DNA of 64,000 nt. Source: Bradyrhizobium sp. CCBAU 051011. Lineage in GTDB: Bacteria; Pseudomonadota; Alphaproteobacteria; Rhizobiales; Xanthobacteraceae. The stretch's first letter is position 1. Every line of letters starts with the position of its first letter. Of the stretch, positions 52,102 to 60,225 are shown one piece after another. A model generated the notes under the pieces. It worked only from the letters and a program-made list of their open reading frames with translations. It did no database searches and was not told the origin of the DNA. The translations under genes and the position numbers were made by a program. The DNA lies in the NCBI RefSeq assembly GCF_009930815.1, contig NZ_CP022222.1, forward strand, positions 4,754,501-4,818,500. Reading direction: 5' to 3'.

Positions 52102-53454
52102 ATGCCTGGTAATCCGACACTCGCCACCTTGGCCGCCGATCTCGACACCGGGCGCACCACCGCGCGCAAACTGGTCGAGGAGTGTCTGGCAAGAATTGCC
52201 GATCCCGGCGGCGAGGGTGCGCGCGCCTTTATCCATGTCGACAAGGACGCGGCGATATCGGCCGCGGATGCGATGGATCATCTGCGCAAAGCGCATGCCG
52301 CACCATCGCCCTATGCGGGCATTCCCGTCTCGATCAAGGATCTGTTCGACATCAAGGGGCAGGTGACGCGTGCGGGATCGCGCGCGCTGGACGATTCCGC
52401 ACCTGCCGAAGCCGACGCGCCTGTGGTGACGCGGCTGCGGCGCGCGGGCTTCATCGTGATCGGCCGCACCAACATGACCGAATTCGCCTATTCCGGCATC
52501 GGCATCAATCCGCATTACGGCACGCCGAAGAGCGTCTTCAATCGCAGCGTCGGCCACGTGCCCGGCGGTTCGTCCTCGGGCGCTGCGGTCTCGGTCGCCG
52601 ACCGGATGGCCTATGGCGCGCTGGGCACCGATACTGGCGGCTCCTGCCGGATTCCGGCAGCCTATAACGGCATTGTCGGTTACAAGCCGACGCAGGCGCG
52701 CGTGCCGCTTGAAGGCGGCGTACCGCTGTCGTCCTCGCTCGACAGCTTTGGCCCACTGGCGCGCTCGGTTGGCTGCTGCGCGGTGCTCGACGCCGTGCTC
52801 GCGGATGAAGCCGTGCAGCCGTTGCGGCCGCGCCCGATCAAGGGCATGCGGCTGGCGGTGCCGACCACGATCGCGCTCGATGATCTTGACGAGGAGGTCG
52901 CCAAAACCTTCGAACGTGCGCTGGAGACGCTGTCGCGCCAGGGTGCCTTGATCGAGCGGATCGAGTTGCCAGAATTTCACGACGTCGGCGTCATGAACAG
53001 CAAGGGCGGTTTTGCCGCCGCCGAAAGCTACGCCTGGCACCGCTACCTGCTCACCAGCAAAGGCGGCGTCTACGATCCCCGCGTCCGCGTCCGCATCCTG
53101 CGCGGCGAAGCCATCAGCGCGGCGGACTATATCGACATCGTCAACGCGCGTCGTTCGTTCATTGCGCGCACCGAACAGCGCATCGCGCCCTATGACGCGC
53201 TGGTGCTGCCGACCACGGCGAACGCGCCGCCGAGAATCGCCGACCTTGTCGCGGACGACAAGCTGTTCGCCACGGAGAATCTGCGGGCGCTCCGCAACTG
53301 CACGCTGATCAACATGCTCGACGGCTGCGCAATCTCGCTGCCGGCGCATGCCGAAGGCGAGATGCCGGTCGGGCTGATGCTGGCCGCGGCGGGGGGATCG
53401 GATCGCCGCATCTTCGAACTCGCGGCCGGAATGGAGGATATCATCCGTGTTTGA
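52102..53454 (+). CDS. Amidase (amidase-signature family)
   Basis: A 450-residue hydrolase with a full Ser-Ser-Lys triad. The lysine is in GIPVSIKDLFDIKG, and the two serines are in VPGGSSSGAAVSV and ALGTDTGGSCRIPAAYNG. It cleaves C-N bonds of amides; the substrate is unknown and the enzyme is only distantly like GatA. No signal peptide, so cytoplasmic. ATG 52102 is 21 bp after the AtuA-related gene, and the stop overlaps the start of the DUF2848 gene by eight bases, so the four genes form one unit. Confidence 0.9.
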   Translation: MPGNPTLATLAADLDTGRTTARKLVEECLARIADPGGEGARAFIHVDKDAAISAADAMDHLRKAHAAPSPYAGIPVSIKDLFDIKGQVTRAGSRALDDSAPAEADAPVVTRLRRAGFIVIGRTNMTEFAYSGIGINPHYGTPKSVFNRSVGHVPGGSSSGAAVSVADRMAYGALGTDTGGSCRIPAAYNGIVGYKPTQARVPLEGGVPLSSSLDSFGPLARSVGCCAVLDAVLADEAVQPLRPRPIKGMRLAVPTTIALDDLDEEVAKTFERALETLSRQGALIERIELPEFHDVGVMNSKGGFAAAESYAWHRYLLTSKGGVYDPRVRVRILRGEAISAADYIDIVNARRSFIARTEQRIAPYDALVLPTTANAPPRIADLVADDKLFATENLRALRNCTLINMLDGCAISLPAHAEGEMPVGLMLAAAGGSDRRIFELAAGMEDIIRV

Positions 53455-54133
53455 TCTGACCTTCAACGTCGACGACAAGGGCATGCTGACGCCGCTGACG
53501 CTTGCGATCGACCAGGCCGTCATCGCCGGCTGGACCGGGCGCGATCCGGTGGCGCGCGACAAGCACATCGCCGAACTCGAAGCGATCGGCATTGCGCGGC
53601 CCGCGACGACGCCGATCTACTACCGCTGTTCGGCACGGCGCATTACCCAGGCCGACCGCATCGAGGTCTCAGGCGAAAACTCCAGCGGCGAGGTCGAATT
53701 CGTGCTGATCGGCTGGCAGGGCCGCATCTTCGTCGGCTGCGGCTCCGATCATACCGACCGCAAGGTGGAGAGCTACAGCGTCACCGTTTCAAAACAGATG
53801 TGCGATAAGCCGATGGCCTCGGTGCTGTGGGAACTGGAGGACGTGATCGCCCATTGGGACAAGATGGTCCTGCGCTCCTACGCCACGATCGGCGGCGCGC
53901 GCGTGCTCTATCAGGAAGGCACGCTGGATGCGATGCTGCCGGTGAAAGATCTCATCGACCGCGGTTTTGCCGGCAAAGGCCTGCCCGACGGCTGCGCCAT
54001 GTTCGGCGGCACGTTTGCGGCCAAAGGCGGTATCCGCCCGGCGAGCCGGTTCGAGTTCGAGCTGGAAGATCCCGTGCTGAAGCGCAAGATCAGCCACGGG
54101 TATGATGTGATCACGATGCCGGTGTTGGGTTAG
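53447..54133 (+). CDS. DUF2848 family protein
   Basis: A 228-residue protein of unknown function. The family core is clear: SGEVEFVLIGWQGRIFVGC followed by GSDHTDRKVE, then SKQMCDKPMASVLW, and near the end a GTFAAKGGIRPA segment. The pattern of conserved Asp, His and Cys suggests a metal or small-molecule site. DUF2848 genes are often next to amidases or decarboxylase-like genes of aromatic or amide catabolism. It has a GTG start overlapping the amidase stop region (53447-53454). It closes the four-gene operon. Confidence 0.82.
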   Translation: MFDLTFNVDDKGMLTPLTLAIDQAVIAGWTGRDPVARDKHIAELEAIGIARPATTPIYYRCSARRITQADRIEVSGENSSGEVEFVLIGWQGRIFVGCGSDHTDRKVESYSVTVSKQMCDKPMASVLWELEDVIAHWDKMVLRSYATIGGARVLYQEGTLDAMLPVKDLIDRGFAGKGLPDGCAMFGGTFAAKGGIRPASRFEFELEDPVLKRKISHGYDVITMPVLG

Positions 54134-54134
54134 A

Positions 54135-54914
54135 TCACAAGCCCTTTTGCGGAGCCGGACCATCGGCCGGCTCATCGCGGAATGACAGGGGCCGTTGTTT
54201 GGCGAACGCCGCATCGGCTTCATTGACGAAGCCAGACTGAAGCATTTGCTCGATGATGCGGTTTCGCCGTTCCACCGCGATGTCTTTCCTGCGGCCAATT
54301 TGCCCTGGCGCTTTGGGTAGTGCCGCAATGAAAGCGACCTCGTCGATGCTCAGGAGACCAAGCGGTTTGCCAAAATAGGCGTTTGCTGCGGCGCCCACGC
54401 CGTAAGCGCCGCGGCCAAAGTAGTTCTCGTTCAAGTAGATCTCGAGAATGCGTTCACGAGAAAGGACTTTCGCAACACGGGCCATGAGAAAGGTATGTCC
54501 GAACACCCGCTCAAGGTTTGGACCTTTGCAACAATCCGGACTCAAGGACGCCAAACAGTGAGTGACAGATCGCAATATGTGCGATGCGCCCGGGCGCCGA
54601 TTGAGGAATGCCGCATAGACAAGGTCTGTAAACGGGTTGATAGATAAACGCTCGTAGAAATCAGGGTCCTCCGAAGTGATCACCGCCTGGGCAACGAGGG
54701 GAGGAATGTCAGAAAGCGGGATGTAGGCTGGTTGACCGTCAACCGGGCAGATGGGTTCAGTTGCGGAGATCTTGGCCAGCTTGGCTTCCGTCGGAAGGCC
54801 GATGCCGTGCTCAAAGTGCCAGATCAGCCAGCCTTCCAATATCAGGAGTGCCACGCCTGCTACCGAGAGCAGCGCCAGAACCAATTTGCCGATGACGATA
54901 AGAGCCTTGGGCAT
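54135..54914 (-). CDS. Degenerate GT51 transglycosylase-domain membrane protein
   Basis: A 259-residue protein with one N-terminal TM segment (about 5-27) and a GT51-like periplasmic domain. ITSEDPDFYE (80-88) corresponds to the ExEDxxFxxHxG motif with the catalytic Glu82, but the His and Gly are Arg89 and Ser91. GASHILRSVTH replaces the usual GASTITQQLAKN, losing both glutamines. ILEIYLNENYFGRGAYGVGA is well kept. It may be a weak or inactive peptidoglycan glycosyltransferase or a regulator. ATG 54914 is selected since the membrane segment starts there; the long upstream open frame is antisense to alkB and its neighbour. Confidence 0.75.
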   Translation of the reverse strand: MPKALIVIGKLVLALLSVAGVALLILEGWLIWHFEHGIGLPTEAKLAKISATEPICPVDGQPAYIPLSDIPPLVAQAVITSEDPDFYERLSINPFTDLVYAAFLNRRPGASHILRSVTHCLASLSPDCCKGPNLERVFGHTFLMARVAKVLSRERILEIYLNENYFGRGAYGVGAAANAYFGKPLGLLSIDEVAFIAALPKAPGQIGRRKDIAVERRNRIIEQMLQSGFVNEADAAFAKQRPLSFRDEPADGPAPQKGL

Positions 54915-55085
54915 CGCTCGCGAGGGATAGGGAAGCGCGGGCAGTTCGTCCGAATTCCCGTACTGGTTACATTTGTTGGCGAAAAACGTCGGAATTGCGT
55001 CATCGGAACCCGTGATTGCCGTTATGGGTTCTCCTGTACGGAAATCGGGTGGTTTAGAACTACCTGGACTGCGAGACTGTTCGCC

Positions 55086-55826
55086 ATGAGAGCAACCGCA
55101 AGAAGTATCGACCGTCCACCCACCATCGACTCGCGCGTCAATGCCATCGACTGGGCGCAGGTAACCTCTGACCTCGACGCGCAGGGCTGCGCCGTCCTGA
55201 AGGGATTGCTGTCGCCGGAAGAATGCGACGCGCTGGCGGCGCTCTATCCCGACGACGCGAATTTCCGCAGCCGCATCGTGATGGGCCGCCATGGCTTCGG
55301 TCGCGGCGAGTACAAATATTTCGCCTATCCGCTGCCGGACCTGATCGCAGAGTTGCGGCCTTTGCTCTATGCGCGGCTCTGCGGCGTCGCCAATCGCTGG
55401 AACGAGACGATGGGGATCGATATCCGATATCCCGACAAGCATGCCGCGTTCCTGAAGCGCTGCCATGACGCCGGGCAGACGCGGCCGACGCCGCTGCTGC
55501 TGCAATATGGCGAGGGCGACTACAATTGCCTGCATCAGGATCTCTATGGCGAGCATGTGTTCCCGCTGCAGGTCGCGATCCTGCTGTCCGAGCCGGGGCG
55601 CGATTTCGAGGGCGGCGAGTTCGTGCTGACGGAACGGCGGCCGCGGATGCAGTCGCGGCCCGAGGTGGTGCCGTTGAAGCAGGGCGATGCGGTCGCCTTT
55701 GCTGTGCACCATCGCCCGGTGCAGGGGACGCGCGGTCCGTATCGGGTTAATCTGCGCCATGGCGTCAGCCGTATCAGATCCGGCCATCGTCATACCGTCG
55801 GCGTGATCTTTCACGATGCCAAATGA
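55086..55826 (+). CDS. 2-oxoglutarate/Fe(II)-dependent oxygenase
   Basis: A 246-residue dioxygenase of the prolyl-4-hydroxylase-like fold. The iron ligands are His and Asp in NCLHQDLYGEHVFP and a distal His in RHGVSR or SGHRHTVGV, with Arg nearby for 2-oxoglutarate. LSEPGRDFEGGEFVLTE is typical of the family. The substrate is unknown. The gene ends 12 bases before alkB, another 2OG-Fe(II) enzyme, so they are co-transcribed and the protein may act in alkylation-damage repair or a linked protein modification. ATG 55086 is chosen because the family starts there; the frame is open but antisense to the GT51 gene upstream. Confidence 0.82.
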   Translation: MRATARSIDRPPTIDSRVNAIDWAQVTSDLDAQGCAVLKGLLSPEECDALAALYPDDANFRSRIVMGRHGFGRGEYKYFAYPLPDLIAELRPLLYARLCGVANRWNETMGIDIRYPDKHAAFLKRCHDAGQTRPTPLLLQYGEGDYNCLHQDLYGEHVFPLQVAILLSEPGRDFEGGEFVLTERRPRMQSRPEVVPLKQGDAVAFAVHHRPVQGTRGPYRVNLRHGVSRIRSGHRHTVGVIFHDAK

Positions 55827-55838
55827 GCACAGACTGAG

Positions 55839-56492
55839 TTGACTGCGGATCTGTTTGAGAGTGTTGACGACACGCGCCCATCGCGCGAGGTGATGGCGGA
55901 TGGCGCGGTGCTGCTGCGCGGCTTCGCGCGGCCGTTCGAAGCCGAGCTGCTTCCGGCACTGCGCGCGATCGTCAAACAGGCGCCGTTCCGGCATCTGATC
56001 ACGCCGGGCGGCCACCGCATGTCGGTCGCGATGACCAATTGCGGCGGTGTGGGCTGGGTGGCGGACCGCACCGGTTATCGCTATGACGCCATCGATCCCG
56101 AGTCCGGACAGAAGTGGCCGGCGATGCCGCCTGTGCTGCGCAGATTAGCGGCCGACGCTGCTGATGACGCCGGCTTTAACGGCTTCGCGCCGGAGGCCTG
56201 CCTGATCAACCGCTATGTATCAGGCGCGAAGCTGTCACTGCATCAGGACAGGGACGAGCGCGATTTTGGTGCCCCCATCGTCTCGGTCTCGCTCGGGCTA
56301 CCGGCAATCTTCCTGTTCGGCGGCCCGAAGCGTGCCGACAAGACTGCACGTTATCGCCTCGAGCACGGCGACGTGGTGGTCTGGGGTGGCCCGTCGCGGC
56401 TGTTCTTTCATGGTGTCGCGTCGCTGGCCGATGGTGAACATCCCGTCATGGGGCGCCAGCGGATCAATCTGACGTTTCGCAAGGCGCGCTGA
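55839..56492 (+). CDS. alkB: DNA oxidative demethylase AlkB
   Basis: A 217-residue Fe(II)/2-oxoglutarate dioxygenase that repairs 1-methyladenine and 3-methylcytosine by oxidative demethylation. Matches with E. coli AlkB include TPGGHRMSVAMTNCG, WPAMPP, CLINRYVSGAKLSLHQDRDE (His135 and Asp137), APIVSVSLGLPAIF, LEHGDVVVWGG, RLFFHGV (His191) and RINLTFR (2OG arginines). A TTG codon at 55839 is taken as the start because the family N-terminus (TADLFE) follows immediately. It is second in a two-gene unit. No Ada-type regulator is adjacent. Confidence 0.94.
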   Translation: MTADLFESVDDTRPSREVMADGAVLLRGFARPFEAELLPALRAIVKQAPFRHLITPGGHRMSVAMTNCGGVGWVADRTGYRYDAIDPESGQKWPAMPPVLRRLAADAADDAGFNGFAPEACLINRYVSGAKLSLHQDRDERDFGAPIVSVSLGLPAIFLFGGPKRADKTARYRLEHGDVVVWGGPSRLFFHGVASLADGEHPVMGRQRINLTFRKAR

Positions 56493-56512
56493 CCGTTCTG
56501 AGGCTCTTCCGC

Positions 56513-56589
56513 AGTCATTCCGGGATGGTGCGTTAGCACCAGACCCGGAATCTCGAGATTCCGGGTTCGCTTCGCGCCCCGGAATGACG
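56513..56589. repeat. Intergenic palindromic repeat, CGTCATTCCGGG family (copy 3)
   Basis: Begins AGTCATTCCGGGATGGTGCG (one change from the usual CGTCAT) and ends GCGCCCCGGAATGACG. It lies between the convergent alkB and ThDP-enzyme genes. Confidence 0.9.
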
Positions 56590-56598
56590 GCCGACGAA

Positions 56599-58227
56599 CT
56601 ACGGCTTCGGCGGATGAATGAACGCCCAGGGGCTCACTTCGGAGTCCGTCTGCACTTCCACCGAAATCAAATATGGCCCGCCATAGGCCAGCGCTTTTTC
56701 CAGCGCAGGCCGGAAATGATCCGGCGAGATGACGCGCGCTGCCGGGACGCCGAACGATTCCGCGAGCTTCACGAAATCCGGATTGACCAGGTCGGACGCC
56801 ACCACGCGGCCGTCAAAATGCTGGCGCTGGTCGCGGCGCACATTGCCGTAGGCGTTGTTGTTGAACACCAGCGTCACCACGCCGATCTTGAACTGCACGG
56901 CGGTGGAGAGTTCCTGCACGCCGAACATGAACCCGCCGTCGCCTGTTATCGCGACCACCGGCCGATCAGGGTTGGCAACCTTGGCGCCGAGTGCGGTCGG
57001 GAAGCCCGAGCCGAGCGTGCCCTGATAGCCTGAAGTGATGAAGGTGCGCGGCTCATAGATCGGAAAGCCGTACCAGGAAGCAAAGCCGACCTGCGACAGC
57101 TCGTCGGTGACGATGGCGTTCGCCGGCAGCACCTCGCGCAGGATGTTCAGATACGCCATCTGCGGCTGAACTTTTTGAATTTCTTGCTGTGCCGCCGCGG
57201 TGGCTTCGCGGATCTCGCCGCGCCGGCCACTGGTCCGGCTGTAGCCGGCCTTTTTCACGGCCGCCACCACATCGGCCGTGCCGGCCTTGGCATCCGCGAC
57301 GATGGCTGCGTCAGACGCAACCCTGCGCATTTCGACCGGATCGATATCGATGCGAACGGATTTCAAGCCCTTCGGCTGATACGGCCAGCGGAAACCTGAG
57401 GTCGGCAGCTCCATGCGGGTGCCGATCCCGATGATCAGGTCGGTATTCGGCCAGAGCTTGTAGGCCGCCGCCATGGTCAGCCCGAGCTCATGCGCGTTGG
57501 AGACGATGCCGCGGCCGCTGCGGAATGCCACCACGGGGGCGTCGATCATCTCGGCCAGTTCGAGGATTTCCTCAGCGGCATGGATCGCGCCGCTGCCGAC
57601 GAAGATCATCGGCCGCTTCGCATCCTTGATCAGCGCCGCCGCCGCCTTGATACGGTCAGGGTCGGGCTGCGGTGGGCGCACAGCATCGAGCACCGTCGAA
57701 CGGCCGACCTGCGCGCGCTGGGTGAAGACGTCCCACGGCATTTCCAGCGATACCGGACCCCGACGGCCCGACATCATCTCCTGAAACGCGCGCGACACCA
57801 CGGATGGCGCTGCGTCGGGATATTCGATGCGCTCAGCCCATTTCACGAAGGTACGCAGCGTCGCTAGCTGGTCGGGCATTTCGTGCAGATGGCCGCGGCC
57901 CTTGCCGAGAAACGCCGTCGGCACCTGTCCGGTCAGGCACAGCACCGGCTCGTTGCAGCCGAACGCGGTGAGCAGCGCCGCGCTGGCATTGAGCACGCCG
58001 GGCCCGGGCACCACGCTGAACACGCCGGGCTTTCCGGATGAGCGCGCATAGCCGAAGGCCATGTAGCCACAGGCCTGCTCGTGCCGGGCCCCGATCACCT
58101 TCAACTGCGCCTGGTGGAAGGCGTCGAACAGACCATAGATCTGCGCGCCCGGCAGGCCGAACACGGTATCGACGCCGTGCGCGACGAGGCCATTGACGAT
58201 TGCTTCGCCGCCGGAAGTTGAGCTCAT
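56599..58227 (-). CDS. Thiamine-diphosphate-dependent enzyme (acetolactate synthase-like)
   Basis: A 542-residue ThDP enzyme. The N-terminal domain has VFGLPGAQIYGLFDAF and ARHEQACGYMAFGYAR with the catalytic Glu. The middle domain has PMIFVGSGA, and the C-terminal ThDP motif is GDGGFMFGVQELSTA ending in VFNNNAYGN. Decarboxylases, carboligases and acetyltransferases share this architecture, so the reaction is open. It is last in the hpa gene set, 28 bp after the fumarylacetoacetase-family gene, and may process a 2-oxo acid from that pathway. ATG 58227 is preferred to GTG 58239. Confidence 0.85.
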   Translation of the reverse strand: MSSTSGGEAIVNGLVAHGVDTVFGLPGAQIYGLFDAFHQAQLKVIGARHEQACGYMAFGYARSSGKPGVFSVVPGPGVLNASAALLTAFGCNEPVLCLTGQVPTAFLGKGRGHLHEMPDQLATLRTFVKWAERIEYPDAAPSVVSRAFQEMMSGRRGPVSLEMPWDVFTQRAQVGRSTVLDAVRPPQPDPDRIKAAAALIKDAKRPMIFVGSGAIHAAEEILELAEMIDAPVVAFRSGRGIVSNAHELGLTMAAAYKLWPNTDLIIGIGTRMELPTSGFRWPYQPKGLKSVRIDIDPVEMRRVASDAAIVADAKAGTADVVAAVKKAGYSRTSGRRGEIREATAAAQQEIQKVQPQMAYLNILREVLPANAIVTDELSQVGFASWYGFPIYEPRTFITSGYQGTLGSGFPTALGAKVANPDRPVVAITGDGGFMFGVQELSTAVQFKIGVVTLVFNNNAYGNVRRDQRQHFDGRVVASDLVNPDFVKLAESFGVPAARVISPDHFRPALEKALAYGGPYLISVEVQTDSEVSPWAFIHPPKP

Positions 58228-58255
58228 TGTACTATCCACTCGCTTGCAGGTTTGG

Positions 58256-59125
58256 TCAGGCTTCGTCGATCACGCCGTTTTTCAGCACGCCGACCCCCTC
58301 GGCTTCGATCTCGATGACGTCACCGGGCTTCAGATAGCGCGGCGGATCGAACCGCGCGCCGGCGCCGGTCGGCGTTCCCGTCACGATGACATCACCCGGC
58401 ACCAGCGTTGTGAAGGTCGAGAGATAGTTGATGAGGTAACGGAAGCCGAAGATCAACCGGCCAGTGCGGTCGTCCTGCCGCGTCTCGCCGTTGACCTTCG
58501 TGGTCAAACGGATGTCCGCGATCTGGCTTTCACCGGCATAGGGTACGAGCCACGGGCCGAGGCTGCCGGTGGAGTCGAAATTCTTGCCTTGGGTGACATT
58601 GAACTTGGCGTGCCGCACCCAGTCACGGATGGTGCCCTCGTTGCAGAGCGTGACGGCGGCGATATGGTCCAATGCGTCGCTCTCATTGATGTGGCGTCCG
58701 GCTTTGCCGATGACCAGCACCAGTTCGCCCTCGTAATCGAGTTGCGCCGAGGCGCGCGGGCGCACCAGCGGCGTGTTGTGGCCGACGAAGGAGCGCGGCG
58801 TCCGCATGAACATGCTCGGATATTTCGGCGCGTCCTGGCCGTCCTTGTATTCGGCATTGCGGTCCGGGTAGTTGACGCCGATGCAGATGATCTTTTCCGG
58901 CGCGGGGATCGGCGGCTGCCATGTGATCGCATCAAGCGCATGGTCCGGCTGAAACCGCACGCCTTCGTCCGCGAGCTTCGTCAGCGCGCCGGCCGCGATG
59001 ACCTCGCGCAGAGTCGGATATTCTTTGCCGAACCGCGCGGAGAGATCGACGATACCGGCATCGGTCACCGCGCCATACTTCTGCGCGCCGTTGACGGTGT
59101 AGGTGGCAAAGCGGGGAGGGGCCAT
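58256..59125 (-). CDS. Fumarylacetoacetate hydrolase-family protein
   Basis: A 289-residue metal-dependent enzyme of the FAH fold. The core has IICIGVNYPDRNAEY, then LDYEGELVLVIGKAGR with metal-binding glutamates, FDSTGSLGPWLVP, and the C-terminal GDVIVTGTPTGAGA. In homoprotocatechuate clusters FAH proteins (HpaG type) decarboxylate and isomerise 5-oxopent-3-ene-1,2,5-tricarboxylate. This is a single-domain member, whereas classical HpaG has two FAH domains. With hpaF present it may supply only the decarboxylase step. ATG 59125 lies five bases after the hpaD stop. Confidence 0.83.
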   Translation of the reverse strand: MAPPRFATYTVNGAQKYGAVTDAGIVDLSARFGKEYPTLREVIAAGALTKLADEGVRFQPDHALDAITWQPPIPAPEKIICIGVNYPDRNAEYKDGQDAPKYPSMFMRTPRSFVGHNTPLVRPRASAQLDYEGELVLVIGKAGRHINESDALDHIAAVTLCNEGTIRDWVRHAKFNVTQGKNFDSTGSLGPWLVPYAGESQIADIRLTTKVNGETRQDDRTGRLIFGFRYLINYLSTFTTLVPGDVIVTGTPTGAGARFDPPRYLKPGDVIEIEAEGVGVLKNGVIDEA

Positions 59126-59130
59126 CTTCT

Positions 59131-60114
59131 TTAATCCGCAATCGTAACGTCGGCGACGAAGGCCGGTTCGCGCACCGCTTGGCCGGTGAAGGGTGAGCCT
59201 TCCTCGAACCAGGAGCGCGGCGCTGGCGCGCCCCACAGCGTCTGCCGGCGTGGGTCGTTCAGCGACCAGCGCAGCGGCTCGTGGTCATGGTCGCCGGTGA
59301 AATAGTCGCTGGTGTAGAGTTCGAGGCGATGGCCGTCCGGGTCGCGGACATAGAGGAAGAACGCATTCGAGATGCCGTGGCGGCCCGGGCCGCGCTCGAT
59401 GTTCTTCAAATAGCCGCTGGAGGCCATGACGTCGCAGAGATGCAGGATGTTCATGGCTGTCGGCGTCCAGTAGGCCATGTGGTGCAGGCGAGGGCCACGG
59501 CCATTGGTGATGGCGAAGTCATGGACGTTGCCTTTGCGATGCATCCAGGCCGCCGCGATCCGCCCGTTCGGCCCGTCCTCCTCGCCATATTCGGTCAGGC
59601 GGAAGCCGAGCCGGGCATAGAAATCGACAGTGTTCTGCACCTCGGGCGCGAAGACGTTGAAGTGATCGAGCCGCTGCGGGTGACACCCCTTGTAGAGGTC
59701 GTAGCGCCTGAGCAGATGCGGGCGCTTCTCCATCGTCGCATAGAGTTCGAGCTGGAAGCCGGCGGGATCGGTGAATTGCAGGGTGCGGCCCTGGAACGGC
59801 TGATCGACGAAGGCGTAGGCGATGCCGTTCTCGGAGAAGAAGCTGGCGGCCTTGTCGAGATCGCCGTCATTGCCGACCTTGAAGCCGAGCCGGCTGCAGG
59901 CGGCTACCGGTGCTTTCCGCAACACCAGCGAATGATGCTGATGTTCCTCGCTGCCGCGCAAGTACACCGCCTTGTCGTCGGCGTCCTCGACATGCAGGCC
60001 GACGGTGTTCTCATAGAAGGCGCGGCTCTTGCCGAGATCGACGACATCGAGCACGGCGTGGCTGCAACGGATGATGTTGAACGGCGGATCGAAGATGTGC
60101 GTCGGCACCGGCAT
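59131..60114 (-). CDS. hpaD: Homoprotocatechuate (3,4-dihydroxyphenylacetate) 2,3-dioxygenase
   Basis: A 327-residue type I extradiol dioxygenase with two VOC-type repeats (about 10-130 and 145-270). Metal ligands are expected at His151 (RLDHFNVF), His211 or His212 (LHHMAYW) and Glu265 (HRLELYTSDY), the arrangement of the Fe/Mn homoprotocatechuate dioxygenases. It cleaves 3,4-dihydroxyphenylacetate to 5-carboxymethyl-2-hydroxymuconate semialdehyde, the substrate of the next enzyme hpaE. ATG 60114 follows AAGGGAA. Note that this is the type I form, not the LigB-type HpaD of E. coli. Confidence 0.88.
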   Translation of the reverse strand: MPVPTHIFDPPFNIIRCSHAVLDVVDLGKSRAFYENTVGLHVEDADDKAVYLRGSEEHQHHSLVLRKAPVAACSRLGFKVGNDGDLDKAASFFSENGIAYAFVDQPFQGRTLQFTDPAGFQLELYATMEKRPHLLRRYDLYKGCHPQRLDHFNVFAPEVQNTVDFYARLGFRLTEYGEEDGPNGRIAAAWMHRKGNVHDFAITNGRGPRLHHMAYWTPTAMNILHLCDVMASSGYLKNIERGPGRHGISNAFFLYVRDPDGHRLELYTSDYFTGDHDHEPLRWSLNDPRRQTLWGAPAPRSWFEEGSPFTGQAVREPAFVADVTIAD

Positions 60115-60135
60115 GGGTGTTCCCTTGGTTAGTTT

Positions 60136-60218
60136 CGTCATTCCGGGATGGTGCGCAAGCACCAGACCCGGAATCTCGAGGTTCCGGGTTCGATGCTTCG
60201 CATCGCCCCGGAACGACG
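60136..60218. repeat. Palindromic repeat within the hpa operon, CGTCATTCCGGG family (copy 4)
   Basis: Begins CGTCATTCCGGGATGGTGCG and ends CGCCCCGGAACGACG (one change in the right terminus). It fills the hpaE-hpaD spacer, so the transcript should contain its long hairpin. Confidence 0.9.
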
Positions 60219-60225
60219 GTGAGTG

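Noticed and set aside
54915..56015. Long in-frame N-terminal extension of the GT51 protein
   Set aside because: It is antisense to the 2OG oxygenase and alkB genes. The membrane segment expected at the N-terminus of a GT51 protein starts right after ATG 54914.
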